From: Calothrix sp. NIES-2098
GTDB taxonomy: Bacteria; Cyanobacteriota; Cyanobacteriia; Cyanobacteriales; Nostocaceae
Direction of reading: 5' to 3'
Length of the DNA: 64,000 nucleotides
Assembly: GCA_002368175.1 (NCBI GenBank)
Contig: AP018172.1
Span: 497,001-561,000, forward strand
Below are positions 26,205 through 35,155 of the stretch, in pieces. The notes under the pieces are model-generated. The model was given only the letters and a program-made list of their open reading frames with translations. It had not been told where the DNA came from and searched no databases. Positions within the stretch are counted from its first letter, which is position 1; each line of letters opens with the position of its first letter. The position numbers and the translations under genes are program-made.

Positions 26205-26969
26205 GTGGGACAAAAAATTCATCCAGTTGGTTTTCGGCTGGGTATTACACAAGAACATCAATCTCGGTGGTTTGCCGTTCCTGACAAATATCCAGAACTG
26301 CTGCAAGAAGACCACAAACTCCGTAAATATATAGAACAAAAGCTGGGCAGACTGGCTCAAAATAACGCCGGGATCTCAGAAGTACGGATTGAGCGCAAAG
26401 CCGATCAAATCGACTTAGAAGTACGCACAGCAAGACCTGGTGTAGTAGTAGGTCGTGGCGGTCAAGGTATCGAATCTTTACGTACCGGACTGCAAGAATT
26501 GTTGGGCAGCAATCGCCAAATTCGCATTAACGTAGTTGAAGTGCAACGAGTTGATGCTGATGCCTACTTGATTGCTGAATATATCGCTCAACAACTAGAA
26601 CGCCGCGTATCTTTCCGTCGCGTGGTACGCCAAGCAATTCAACGTGCCCAACGCGCTGGTGTCCAAGGTATTAAAGTCCAAGTTAGCGGTCGACTAAATG
26701 GTGCAGAAATCGCTCGGACAGAATGGACTCGTGAAGGTAGAGTACCCTTGCACACCTTAAGGGCTGACATTGATTACTCTTACTGCACAGCCAAAACTGT
26801 TTATGGGATTTTGGGCATTAAAGTGTGGGTGTTCAAGGGAGAAATCATCCCCGGACAAGAAGAAGCTGCATCCGCACCTGCTGCAACCCGCGAACGCGAA
26901 CGCGAACCTCGTCGCCGTCAACAACAACGCCGTCGCCAACAATTTGAAGATAGATCGAATGAAGGGTAA
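26205..26969 (+). CDS. rpsC: 30S ribosomal protein S3
   Basis: This 254-residue S3 begins at a GTG with AGAGGA upstream. The KH domain (VVVGRGGQGIESLR) and the C-terminal domain (GRLNGAEIARTEW) are present. A tail rich in Arg and Glu or Gln (about residues 228-254) extends beyond the E. coli protein, as in many cyanobacteria. Confidence 0.97.
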   Translation: MGQKIHPVGFRLGITQEHQSRWFAVPDKYPELLQEDHKLRKYIEQKLGRLAQNNAGISEVRIERKADQIDLEVRTARPGVVVGRGGQGIESLRTGLQELLGSNRQIRINVVEVQRVDADAYLIAEYIAQQLERRVSFRRVVRQAIQRAQRAGVQGIKVQVSGRLNGAEIARTEWTREGRVPLHTLRADIDYSYCTAKTVYGILGIKVWVFKGEIIPGQEEAASAPAATREREREPRRRQQQRRRQQFEDRSNEG

Positions 26970-26974
26970 ACCGT

Positions 26975-27133
26975 TATTAGTCATGGCTCATTAGTCATAG
27001 TAAATGGCAGATGACAAATGACTTTTGACAAATGACCCTTACGGGTACTCTTCGAGAACCCCTTCGGGGAACAGCAGTTGCTTCAAGTCGGGAAACCCGC
27101 CCAACGCACTGCCTCACAAATGACAAGTGACAA
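26975..27133. repeat. Mixed short tandem and GC-rich dispersed repeats between rpsC and rplP
   Basis: Short caaatgac-type units at both ends flank a GC-rich block (about 27047-27117) with cttacgggtactc, ccccttcgggga and cttcaagtcgggaaacccg, related to the clusters before rplC and after truA. The block looks inserted into the short repeats. Confidence 0.75.
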
Positions 27134-27136
27134 ACC

Positions 27137-27571
27137 ATGTTAAGTCCTAGAAGAACTAAATTCCGCAAACAACAGCGCGGACGGATGGAGGGTCTAGCCC
27201 ACCGTGGGAGTACCCTAAACTTTGGCGATTTTGCACTCCAAGCTCAAGAACCTGCTTGGATTACCTCTCGGCAAATCGAGGCTTCGCGTCGAGCCATGAC
27301 CCGTTACATTCGCCGGGGTGGAAAAATTTGGATTCGGATTTTCCCTGATAAGCCTGTAACTATGCGTCCTGCTGAAACTCGGATGGGTTCTGGTAAAGGT
27401 TCGCCAGAGTTTTGGGTAGCTGTAGTCAAACCAGGGCGAATTTTGTTTGAAATCGCTGGTGTTTCTGAAGAAATTGCCCGCGAAGCTATGCGCTTGGCTG
27501 CATACAAGTTGCCAATCAAAACCAAATTTATTGTGCGCCCTCAAATACAGGAAATACAGGAGCAGGAGTAG
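27137..27571 (+). CDS. rplP: 50S ribosomal protein L16
   Basis: This 144-residue L16 begins MLSPRRTKFRKQQRGRMEG and has the signature RMGSGKGSPEFWVAVVKPG. L16 organises the A-site tRNA pocket of the 50S subunit. No Shine-Dalgarno sequence is seen in front of it; the preceding spacer is repeat-derived. Confidence 0.97.
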   Translation: MLSPRRTKFRKQQRGRMEGLAHRGSTLNFGDFALQAQEPAWITSRQIEASRRAMTRYIRRGGKIWIRIFPDKPVTMRPAETRMGSGKGSPEFWVAVVKPGRILFEIAGVSEEIAREAMRLAAYKLPIKTKFIVRPQIQEIQEQE

Positions 27572-27574
27572 GTT

Positions 27575-27802
27575 ATGCCTCTTCCCAAAATTTCAGAAGC
27601 TAGAGAATTAACTGACGAGAAACTGGCTGAGGAAATTGTTGCTGTTAAAAGACAACTATTTCAGTTGCGCTTGCAAAAAGCGACCAGACAATTAGATAAG
27701 CCCCATCAGTTTAAACACGCCCGACATCGCCTAGCGCAACTTCTAACGGTAGAAGGAGAACGCAAACGGGCAGCAAGTCAACCGACTAACGAAGAAAAGT
27801 AG
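27575..27802 (+). CDS. rpmC: 50S ribosomal protein L29
   Basis: This 75-residue L29 is three bases from rplP, with AGGAG inside the end of that gene. It has the two-helix pattern with LRLQKATRQLDKPH and HARHRLAQLLTV. Confidence 0.95.
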   Translation: MPLPKISEARELTDEKLAEEIVAVKRQLFQLRLQKATRQLDKPHQFKHARHRLAQLLTVEGERKRAASQPTNEEK

Positions 27803-27808
27803 GAGATT

Positions 27809-28060
27809 ATGGCAGTCAAGGAACGAGTTGGCTTGGTAGTGAGCGACAAAATGCAGAAAACGGTGGTAGTAGCCGTGGAAAACCGCGCTCCCCATCCCAA
27901 GTACGGCAAGATTGTAGTTCAAACCCGGCGCTATAAAGCTCATGATGAAGACAATCAGTGCAAAGTGGGCGATCGCGTTCGCATTCAGGAAACTAGACCC
28001 CTGAGTAAAACCAAGCGCTGGCAAGTCACAGAAATTCTCAACGCTAAAGCTACAACTTAA
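27809..28060 (+). CDS. rpsQ: 30S ribosomal protein S17
   Basis: This 83-residue S17 has the signature KMQKTVVVAVENRAPHPKYGK and the block GDRVRIQETRPLSKTKRW. It is one of the primary 16S rRNA binders. TAGGAG precedes the ATG. Confidence 0.97.
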   Translation: MAVKERVGLVVSDKMQKTVVVAVENRAPHPKYGKIVVQTRRYKAHDEDNQCKVGDRVRIQETRPLSKTKRWQVTEILNAKATT

Positions 28061-28101
28061 TAGTTGTTATCGAACTAACAACTTAACAAGGGAGACAAAT
28101 T

Positions 28102-28470
28102 GTGATTCAACCCCAGACTTACCTGAATGTCGCAGATAATAGCGGTGCCCGAAAGCTAATGTGCATCCGCGTATTAGGCGCTGGCAACCGCCGTTACGGT
28201 GGCGTAGGTGATAAAATTATTGCCGTTGTCAAAGATGCCCAACCCAACATGGCTGTTAAAAAGTCAGATGTGGTAGAGGCAGTAATTGTGCGTACTCGCA
28301 AAAGTATAAATCGCGATAGCGGTATGAGCATTCGTTTTGACGATAACGCCGCAGTGATCATCAACAAAGATGGTAATCCCAGAGGCACGCGGGTCTTTGG
28401 CCCAGTCGCACGGGAACTGCGCGATAAGAACTTCACCAAAATTGTTTCTTTGGCTCCGGAGGTGCTGTAA
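28102..28470 (+). CDS. rplN: 50S ribosomal protein L14
   Basis: This 122-residue L14 begins at a GTG (MIQPQTYLNVADNSGARK) with AAGGGAG upstream. The core block GTRVFGPVARELRDKNFTKI is conserved. L14 contributes to intersubunit bridges and is the docking site of RsfS, whose gene is also in this window at about 61.6 kb. It overlaps rplX by one base. Confidence 0.97.
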   Translation: MIQPQTYLNVADNSGARKLMCIRVLGAGNRRYGGVGDKIIAVVKDAQPNMAVKKSDVVEAVIVRTRKSINRDSGMSIRFDDNAAVIINKDGNPRGTRVFGPVARELRDKNFTKIVSLAPEVL

Positions 28471-28820
28471 TGGCAAAACAGCCACAACCCAAGGTCTTTC
28501 ATAAAATGCACGTCAGAACTGGCGACACGGTACAAGTGATTGCTGGTAAGGACAAAGGAAAAGTTGGTGAAGTGATTAAAGCACTACCACAACTCAGTAA
28601 AGTTATTGTCAAAGGCGTCAATATTAAAACTAAGCACGTCAAGCCTCAGCAAGAAGGGGAATCAGGAAGAATTGTTACCCAAGAATTCCCGATTCATAGC
28701 TCCAACGTGATGCTTTACTCCACTAAGCAAAACGTCGCCAGTCGTGTATGCTACACCTTCACGGCTGAAGGCAAGAAAGTGCGTAAGCTCAAGAAAACAG
28801 GCGAGATTTTGGATAAATAA
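28470..28820 (+). CDS. rplX: 50S ribosomal protein L24
   Basis: This 116-residue L24 carries the KOW motif VIAGKDKGKVGEV near its start and HVKPQQEGESGRI after it. The TAATG junction with rplN and a GGAGGTG six bases upstream indicate coupled translation. Confidence 0.96.
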   Translation: MAKQPQPKVFHKMHVRTGDTVQVIAGKDKGKVGEVIKALPQLSKVIVKGVNIKTKHVKPQQEGESGRIVTQEFPIHSSNVMLYSTKQNVASRVCYTFTAEGKKVRKLKKTGEILDK

Positions 28821-28837
28821 TCCTCCGCCAAGGGACG

Positions 28838-28882
28838 ATTTTAGATGAGATTTTAATTAAATCCAAAATCTAAAATTTAAGG
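28838..28882. repeat. Inverted repeat of the ttttaga/tctaaaa type
   Basis: A ttttaga...tctaaaa inverted repeat with A/T-rich arms lies in the rplX-rplE spacer. The same units occur tandemly at 59752-59781. It is not followed by a U-tract and is unlikely to terminate transcription. Confidence 0.5.
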
Positions 28883-28921
28883 TTCCCTGACCAAGACCAG
28901 GGATAAACAAGACAAAAAACT

Positions 28922-29470
28922 ATGGCGACAACAAGACTCAAAACCTTATACCAAGAGACCATCGTCCCCAAACTGACCAATCAGTTTCAATACACCAACG
29001 TTCATCAAGTACCGAAGTTGGTCAAGATTACTGTGAACCGAGGTTTAGGGGAAGCAGCTCAAAATGCTAAAGCATTGGAAGCGTCTCTTAACGAAATTTC
29101 CGTGATTACTGGTCAAAAACCAGTTGTAACCAGAGCGAAAAAGGCGATCGCTGGCTTCAAAATTCGTCAAGGTATGCCAGTTGGCATCATGGTCACGCTG
29201 AGAGGCGAACGGATGTATGCCTTCCTCGACCGACTTGTTAGTCTAGCGCTACCTAGAATTAGAGATTTTCGCGGCGTTAGTCCCAAAAGCTTTGATGGCC
29301 GCGGTAACTACACCCTAGGTGTGAGAGAGCAACTAATTTTTCCAGAAGTCGAGTACGACAGCATCGATCAAATCCGTGGTCTAGATATTTCCATCATTAC
29401 CACAGCGAAAAACGACGAAGAAGGTCGCGCCCTACTGAAAGAATTGGGTATGCCTTTTCGCGATCAATAA
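28922..29470 (+). CDS. rplE: 50S ribosomal protein L5
   Basis: This 182-residue L5 has the signatures VPKLVKITVNRGLGEA and FRGVSPKSFDGRGNY. L5 binds 5S rRNA in the central protuberance. rpsN (S14), which sits after rplE in many bacteria, is absent here, as is usual in cyanobacteria. Confidence 0.97.
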   Translation: MATTRLKTLYQETIVPKLTNQFQYTNVHQVPKLVKITVNRGLGEAAQNAKALEASLNEISVITGQKPVVTRAKKAIAGFKIRQGMPVGIMVTLRGERMYAFLDRLVSLALPRIRDFRGVSPKSFDGRGNYTLGVREQLIFPEVEYDSIDQIRGLDISIITTAKNDEEGRALLKELGMPFRDQ

Positions 29471-29490
29471 GTTCATCTAAAGAGGGAACG

Positions 29491-29892
29491 ATGGCGGCTA
29501 ACGACACAATTGCAGATATGCTGACGCGCATCCGCAATGCCAATTTGGCAAGGCATCAAACTACACTAGTGCCTGCAACAAAACTCACTCGTAGTATTGC
29601 AAAAGTACTACGCGATGAGGGCTTTATTGCTGAATTTGAAGAATCAGGAGAAGGAGTAAAACGTAACCTGGTGATTGCCCTGAAGTATAAGGGTAAAAAT
29701 CGTCAACCACTAATTACCGCCCTCAAGCGCGTAAGTAAACCAGGTTTGCGTGTTTACTCTAATCGTAAAGATTTACCCAGAGTACTGGGCGGTATCGGCA
29801 TTGCCATTATTTCTACATCCAGTGGGATTATGACCGACCGTGAAGCACGGCGTCAAAACTTGGGTGGCGAAGTACTGTGCTATGTCTGGTAG
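29491..29892 (+). CDS. rpsH: 30S ribosomal protein S8
   Basis: This 133-residue S8 starts MAANDTIADMLTRIRNANLA and ends with STSSGIMTDREARRQNLGG, the usual S8 signature region. GAGGG lies upstream of the ATG. Confidence 0.97.
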   Translation: MAANDTIADMLTRIRNANLARHQTTLVPATKLTRSIAKVLRDEGFIAEFEESGEGVKRNLVIALKYKGKNRQPLITALKRVSKPGLRVYSNRKDLPRVLGGIGIAIISTSSGIMTDREARRQNLGGEVLCYVW

Positions 29893-29955
29893 TCATTAGT
29901 CATTTAGTCATTAGTTCAAGACCAATGACCAAGGACAAATAACAAAGGACAAAAA
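29890..29955. repeat. Short tandem repeats between rpsH and rplF
   Basis: Units of tagtcatt, gaccaatgacc and aaaggacaaa fill the spacer. The final AAAGGA is the only Shine-Dalgarno-like sequence in front of rplF. Confidence 0.75.
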
Positions 29956-29958
29956 GTT

Positions 29959-30507
29959 ATGTCTCGTATTGGTAAACGTCCAATTACTATTCCCGCCAAA
30001 GTGCAAGTGGCGATTGATGGCACAAAAGTTGTCGTCAAAGGGCCCAAGGGAGAGCTTGCTCGCGAGTTGCCTACTCAAGTGACAGTCTCCCAAGAAGGTG
30101 AAACATTACTGGTAAACCGTCGGGATGATTCTCGCACCTCCAGGCAAATGCACGGTTTGAGCCGTACTTTAGTTGCCAACATGGTCGAGGGGGTATCCCA
30201 AGGTTTTCAGCGCCGTTTAGAAATTCAAGGTGTTGGTTATCGGGCACAAGTCCAAGGCCGTAACCTCGTTTTAAATATGGGTTACAGCCATCAGGTACAA
30301 ATTGAGCCACCCGATGGCATTCAGTTTGCCGTAGAAAATAACACTAACGTCATTGTTAGTGGCTATGACAAAGAGATAGTAGGCAACACAGCAGCGAAAA
30401 TTCGTGCCGTTCGTAAACCAGAACCTTATAAAGGCAAGGGTATTCGCTACGCCGGTGAAGTGGTCAGACGTAAAGCTGGTAAGACTGGTAAGAGTGGTAA
30501 GAAGTAA
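29959..30507 (+). CDS. rplF: 50S ribosomal protein L6
   Basis: This 182-residue L6 begins MSRIGKRPITIPAKVQVAI and has the C-terminal signature PEPYKGKGIRYAGEVVRRK. L6 sits near the factor-binding site. The initiating region is supplied with AAAGGA by the repeat upstream. Confidence 0.97.
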   Translation: MSRIGKRPITIPAKVQVAIDGTKVVVKGPKGELARELPTQVTVSQEGETLLVNRRDDSRTSRQMHGLSRTLVANMVEGVSQGFQRRLEIQGVGYRAQVQGRNLVLNMGYSHQVQIEPPDGIQFAVENNTNVIVSGYDKEIVGNTAAKIRAVRKPEPYKGKGIRYAGEVVRRKAGKTGKSGKK

Positions 30508-30509
30508 AC

Positions 30510-30872
30510 ATGAAACTTACTCGTAGAGAATCAAAAACACGTCGCCATAGACGTATTCGTGGTAAAGTTCAAGGCTCTCTAGAACGTCCACGGCTAGCTG
30601 TATTTCGCTCTAATGAGCATATTTACGCTCAAGTAATTGATGATACTCAACATCATACTTTGGTGTCAGCCTCAACCGTAGAGCCAGAGTTGAAATCGAG
30701 TTTAGCATCAGGTGCTAACCGCGACGCATCAGCGCAAGTTGGCAAATTAATAGCAGCGCGATCGCTAGAAAAAGGCATCACCAAAGTTGTCTTCGATCGC
30801 GGTGGCAACCTATACCACGGTCGTATCCAAGCACTAGCTGATGCAGCACGTGAAGCTGGTTTAGATTTCTAA
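30510..30872 (+). CDS. rplR: 50S ribosomal protein L18
   Basis: This 120-residue L18 has LERPRLAVFRSNEHIYAQVI and the C-terminal DRGGNLYHGRIQALADAARE. It binds 5S rRNA. It follows rplF after two bases. Confidence 0.97.
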   Translation: MKLTRRESKTRRHRRIRGKVQGSLERPRLAVFRSNEHIYAQVIDDTQHHTLVSASTVEPELKSSLASGANRDASAQVGKLIAARSLEKGITKVVFDRGGNLYHGRIQALADAAREAGLDF

Positions 30873-30960
30873 ATTAGTCAAAAGTCCAAAGTCCATAGTC
30901 AAAAGTAATGACTATCGACTGTTGACTGTTGACTCTTGACCCTTGACTAATAGAGAGCAT
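30873..30960. repeat. Short tandem repeats between rplR and rpsE
   Basis: Units of agtcaaaagtc and gactgttgactcttgac fill the spacer. Confidence 0.7.
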
Positions 30961-30966
30961 TTAATT

Positions 30967-31494
30967 ATGGCAACTGGTCGTCGTAAAGCGAACCGCGCAA
31001 AAAAAGAAGAAACCAACTGGCAAGAACGGGTAATTCAAATCCGCCGGGTGAGCAAGGTCGTCAAAGGTGGTAAAAAACTCAGCTTCCGCGCGATCGTGGT
31101 TGTCGGTAACGAACGCGGTCAAGTGGGTGTTGGCGTAGGCAAAGCCTCTGATGTAATTGGTGCGGTGAAAAAAGGCGTAGCCGACGGTAAAAAACATCTG
31201 ATTGATATTCCAATTACTAAATCTAATTCCATACCCCATCCCATTGATGGTGTTGGTGGCGGAGCTAAAGTGATTATGCGCCCAGCAGCACCCGGTACTG
31301 GCGTAATTGCTGGTGGGGCTGTGCGGACTGTACTGGAATTAGCAGGAGTTCGTAACGTCTTAGCCAAGCAACTAGGCTCCAACAATCCACTTAACAATGC
31401 TAGAGCCGCAGTCAACGCTTTATCTACATTGCGTACATTGACTGAAGTTGCTGAAGATAGGGGTGTTCCTATTGAAAATCTCTACACCGTTTAG
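30967..31494 (+). CDS. rpsE: 30S ribosomal protein S5
   Basis: This S5 has 175 residues from the ATG at 30967 (MATGRRKANRAKKEET), preceded by GAGAG; an upstream in-frame start lies in the repeat. The double-stranded RNA-binding domain is seen in FRAIVVVGNERGQVGVGVGK. rpmD (L30) is absent between this gene and rplO. Confidence 0.96.
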   Translation: MATGRRKANRAKKEETNWQERVIQIRRVSKVVKGGKKLSFRAIVVVGNERGQVGVGVGKASDVIGAVKKGVADGKKHLIDIPITKSNSIPHPIDGVGGGAKVIMRPAAPGTGVIAGGAVRTVLELAGVRNVLAKQLGSNNPLNNARAAVNALSTLRTLTEVAEDRGVPIENLYTV

Positions 31495-31543
31495 TAGAGT
31501 CAATTTTTCCTCCTTCTTTGTGTAAAAAATTACTATTTACATC

Positions 31544-31990
31544 ATGAGACTCAACGATGTTAAGCCTCAAAAAGGCTCAAAAAAACGCCGTCGCCGTGTA
31601 GGTAGAGGTATTTCTGCCGGACAAGGTGCTAGCGCTGGTTTAGGGATGCGGGGTCAAAAATCCCGTTCTGGTAGTGGTACCCGCCCAGGTTTTGAAGGTG
31701 GTCAACAGCCATTGTACCGCCGCCTACCTAAGTTAAAGGGTTTTCCGATAGTTAATCAGAAAATTTACACTACGATTAATGTAGATAAGCTAGCTTCTCT
31801 GCCAGCCAATACAGAAGTAACTTTGGAATCTTTAAAAGCAGCGGGTATCCTGACTGCCATCAAAGGTCCATTGAAAATTTTGGGTAACGGAGAATTGAGC
31901 GTTCCACTCAAAGTAAAAGCGGCAGCTTTTACAGGTCAAGCTCGTAGCAAAATTGAGGCAGCTGGAGGAAGTTGCGAAGTACCAGAGTGA
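31544..31990 (+). CDS. rplO: 50S ribosomal protein L15
   Basis: This 148-residue L15 begins MRLNDVKPQKGSKKRRRRVG, with the glycine-rich SRSGSGTRPGFEGGQQPLYR region that threads into rRNA. No ribosome-binding site stands out upstream. Confidence 0.97.
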   Translation: MRLNDVKPQKGSKKRRRRVGRGISAGQGASAGLGMRGQKSRSGSGTRPGFEGGQQPLYRRLPKLKGFPIVNQKIYTTINVDKLASLPANTEVTLESLKAAGILTAIKGPLKILGNGELSVPLKVKAAAFTGQARSKIEAAGGSCEVPE

Positions 31991-32060
31991 GCCAGAATAG
32001 CGCACTTAAATGCTAGCTAACTCGCTTCCAGCGCCTGGTTCACGATAAAGGTAGCACTCT

Positions 32061-33374
32061 ATGATCAGTCGAGACAAAGCCCCAACGGCTCAAGAAACTT
32101 TTATGCAGATGGCTCAAGCAGCTGGACTGAGAGGTAGGCTGCTTGTAACTGTCGGTATTTTAATTTTGGTTCGCCTGGGTATCTTTCTGCCTGTACCAGG
32201 TATTGATAGAACTAGGTTTCACGAGGCTATATCGGGAAATAATTCTATCTTCGGCTTATTGGATATATTTTCTGGGCGGGGACTTTCGACTTTGGGAGTC
32301 TTTGCCTTAGGTATTTTGCCCTTCATTAATGCGTCCATTATTATCCAATTGCTCACAGCTGCTATCCCATCTTTAGAAAAGTTACAGAAAGACGAAGGGG
32401 AAGCTGGGCGGCGGAAAATTTCGCAAATTACACGCTATGTGTCTTTAGGTTGGGCAATTATTCAAAGTACGGCTTTTTCGGCACTCTTCCTCCAACAGTT
32501 TGCCTTACAGCCAGGACCCTTTTTTGTAGCGGAAACTGCGATCGCCCTCACTGCTGGTTCGATGTTCGTGATGTGGGCATCTGAACTAATTACCGAACGC
32601 GGTATTGGTAATGGAGCATCATTATTGATTTTTGTCAACATTGTGGCATCCCTGCCAAAATCTTTGGGCGATACCATCGATTTGGTACAAGTTGGCGGTC
32701 GGGAAATTGTGGGTCGGGTGATTGTGCTGGTTTTGGTCTTCCTAGCGACAATTGTTGGTATTGTATTTGTGCAGGAAGGCATTCGTCGTATTCCCATTAT
32801 TTCCGCACGTCGGCAAGTGGGGCGGCGAGTTTTGGCTGAACAACGTAGCTACCTACCTTTGCGCCTCAACTCTGGTGGCGTAATGCCCATCATTTTTGCC
32901 GCAGCCATTCTGAGTTTGCCTCTTTTAATTGCGAATTTCACCAAAAACCCGGACTTAGCAAATATCGTTAACACATATCTTAGTCCTGGTGGTTCTCAGG
33001 CTTGGGCTTATGCCTTGGTCTACTTAATTTCTATTATTTTCTTCAGCTATTTCTATTCTTCGTTGATTGTTAACCCAGTAGATGTAGCGCAGAACTTGAA
33101 GAAGATGGGTTCGAGTATTCCCGGAATTCGTCCTGGTAAGGCGACTAGCGAATACATTGAGCGTGTAATTAATAGACTGACTTTCTTGGGTGCAATATTT
33201 TTGGGCTTTGTTGCAATTATCCCCACAGCTGTAGAAAGTGCTTTAGGAGTACCAACCTTTAAGGGACTAGGGGCTACATCTTTGCTAATTCTAGTTGGTG
33301 TAGCAATTGACACAGCAAAACAAGTCCAAACCTATGTTATATCTCAGCGCTATGAAGGAATGGTGAAACAATAG
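32061..33374 (+). CDS. secY: Preprotein translocase subunit SecY
   Basis: This 437-residue membrane protein has ten predicted helices. SecY signatures are visible, such as LGILPFINASIIIQLL after helix 2 and the cytoplasmic loop GIRPGKATSEYIE. It forms the protein-conducting channel with SecE and SecG (secG is at 46.1 kb) in the cytoplasmic and thylakoid membranes. AAAGG precedes the ATG; the stop codon overlaps the adk start by one base. Confidence 0.97.
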   Translation: MISRDKAPTAQETFMQMAQAAGLRGRLLVTVGILILVRLGIFLPVPGIDRTRFHEAISGNNSIFGLLDIFSGRGLSTLGVFALGILPFINASIIIQLLTAAIPSLEKLQKDEGEAGRRKISQITRYVSLGWAIIQSTAFSALFLQQFALQPGPFFVAETAIALTAGSMFVMWASELITERGIGNGASLLIFVNIVASLPKSLGDTIDLVQVGGREIVGRVIVLVLVFLATIVGIVFVQEGIRRIPIISARRQVGRRVLAEQRSYLPLRLNSGGVMPIIFAAAILSLPLLIANFTKNPDLANIVNTYLSPGGSQAWAYALVYLISIIFFSYFYSSLIVNPVDVAQNLKKMGSSIPGIRPGKATSEYIERVINRLTFLGAIFLGFVAIIPTAVESALGVPTFKGLGATSLLILVGVAIDTAKQVQTYVISQRYEGMVKQ

Positions 33375-33928
33375 TGACGCGATTAATCTTCTTGGGGCCA
33401 CCTGGAGCTGGTAAAGGAACTCAATCTCAAAAATTGGCTGAACACTTGCAGATACCCCATATTTCTACGGGTGATATTTTACGGCAAGCAATGAAAGACC
33501 AAACACCTTTGGGAGTGAAAGCTCAAAGTTATGTTGATAGCGGTGAGTTAGTTCCCGACCAGCTTGTACAGGAATTGGTACAGGAGCGCCTAGGACAACC
33601 CGATGCCAATTCAGGTTGGATTCTAGATGGCTTTCCCCGTAAAGTAACACAAGCAGCTTTTTTAGAAGAGTTGCTGGAAAACATACATCAGGGTGGAGAA
33701 AAGGTAGTTAACCTGGATGTGCCAGATGATGTGGTAGTAGCAAGGTTACTGGCACGGGGTAGAAAAGATGACAGCGAAGAAGTTATTCGGCGTCGTCTAG
33801 AAGTATATCGCTCGGAAACTGCACCCTTGATTGATTATTATGGCGATCGCCAAAAGCTGCTCACGGTCAATGGCAATCAATCCCAAGAAGAAGTCACCAC
33901 AGAACTGCAAAAGGTAATAGCGTCTTAA
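33374..33928 (+). CDS. adk: Adenylate kinase
   Basis: This 184-residue enzyme begins at a GTG overlapping the secY stop codon. The P-loop GPPGAGKGTQ lies at about residues 7-16, and the AMP-binding region ISTGDILRQAM and DGFPRKVTQA follow. The length indicates the short form without the zinc-type LID insertion. It converts AMP and ATP to ADP. No map gene follows, unlike in many Gram-positives. Confidence 0.96.
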   Translation: MTRLIFLGPPGAGKGTQSQKLAEHLQIPHISTGDILRQAMKDQTPLGVKAQSYVDSGELVPDQLVQELVQERLGQPDANSGWILDGFPRKVTQAAFLEELLENIHQGGEKVVNLDVPDDVVVARLLARGRKDDSEEVIRRRLEVYRSETAPLIDYYGDRQKLLTVNGNQSQEEVTTELQKVIAS

Positions 33929-34153
33929 GCAAGATATACAAGGGTTAGTAGGGAGAAATCCCAGTTTCATATTTCTCCCATAACCCCAATTTCAACCCAC
34001 AGATAAAATTCACTGCTGTCTCTCTCGGTAGGGCAGATGGCAATTTTAGCTAAGATATATTAAGAAACTGTTGATATATTTCGTGAAGTATGTTCTCTTG
34101 CAGGTGAAGAACGGCAAAAGAACAGGAGATTGTTGAGTTGAGGAAAAAACAAA

Positions 34154-34378
34154 TTGTCTAAGCAAGATTTGATTGAAATGGAAGGCACGGTTACTGAGTC
34201 ATTACCCAACGCCATGTTTCGCGTTGACTTGGATAATGGCTTTAATGTCCTGGCACACATTTCGGGCAAAATCCGCCGGAATTACATCAAGATTTTACCT
34301 GGCGATCGCGTCAAAGTGGAGCTAACTCCCTACGACTTGACAAAGGGCAGAATCACCTATCGACTGCGCAAGAAGTAA
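34154..34378 (+). CDS. infA: Translation initiation factor IF-1
   Basis: This 74-residue S1-fold protein reads [21 protein letters not shown] near its start and ends ITYRLRKK. The start codon that fits family length is a TTG at 34154, with GAGGA 11 bases upstream; the in-frame ATG eight codons later would cut into the beta barrel. IF-1 blocks the A site during initiation. Confidence 0.95.
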
Positions 34379-34493
34379 TGTTATGTAGAGAATATTACCA
34401 TATAATCCCTTTCTTGGGTGTTATCTAGTCATTTAACTGACTAATTTCCTTAAAAATGCTATAATTCACTATTTGGAGTTAATTACAAAAGGC

Positions 34494-34607
34494 ATGAAAG
34501 TCCGAGCCTCAGTCAAGAAGATTTGCGAAAAGTGTAACGTGATCAAACGCCGTGGTCGCGTCATGGTGATTTGTGTTAACCCCAAGCATAAGCAACGTCA
34601 AGGCTAG
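34494..34607 (+). CDS. rpmJ: 50S ribosomal protein L36
   Basis: This 37-residue protein (MKVRASVKKICEKCNVIKRR at its start) has the zinc-binding residues Cys11, Cys14, Cys27 and His32 (KICEKC, then ICVNPKHKQ). It lies between infA and rpsM as in other cyanobacteria. AAAGG is close to the ATG. Confidence 0.96.
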   Translation: MKVRASVKKICEKCNVIKRRGRVMVICVNPKHKQRQG

Positions 34608-34720
34608 CGCTCTGATTGTAACCAGAGTGAATGCGACACAAAAACGCCAGACAAAGCCCAACATGCGATTAATCGCATTTTTCTAACAGCAATTGCGAGA
34701 ACAACAGGGAGAAATTCATT

Positions 34721-35101
34721 GTGGCACGTATTGCCGGAGTAGACCTTCCACGCGATAAGCGTGTCGAAATTGGTCTAACCTATATCTACGGAATTGGTTT
34801 ATCTAGGTCGCAAGAAATTTTAGCGACTACAGGTGTTAACCCAGACACCCGCGTCAAAGAACTCAGTGATGCTGATGTTGCTGCTCTGCGAGGAGAAATA
34901 GAAAGTAACTATCAAGTTGAAGGGGACTTGCGCCGCTGGGAAGCGATGAACATCAAGCGCCTCATTGATATTGGTACATACAGAGGACGTCGTCATCGTA
35001 TGGGCTTACCAGTTAGAGGACAAAGAACTCGTACCAATGCCAGAACCCGTCGTGGTAGAAGGCAGACAGTGGCTGGGAAGAAGAAAGCACCAGGCAAATA
35101 A
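34721..35101 (+). CDS. rpsM: 30S ribosomal protein S13
   Basis: This 126-residue S13 begins at a GTG with GGGAG upstream. MARIAGVDLPRDKRVEIGLT and the C-terminal GLPVRGQRTRTNARTRRG are diagnostic. S13 contacts P-site tRNA and the 50S subunit. Confidence 0.97.
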   Translation: MARIAGVDLPRDKRVEIGLTYIYGIGLSRSQEILATTGVNPDTRVKELSDADVAALRGEIESNYQVEGDLRRWEAMNIKRLIDIGTYRGRRHRMGLPVRGQRTRTNARTRRGRRQTVAGKKKAPGK

Positions 35102-35155
35102 TATTTTCACGCTTGCTCATCCGAGCAAGGTTTACCTTAAATTCACTACACAACT

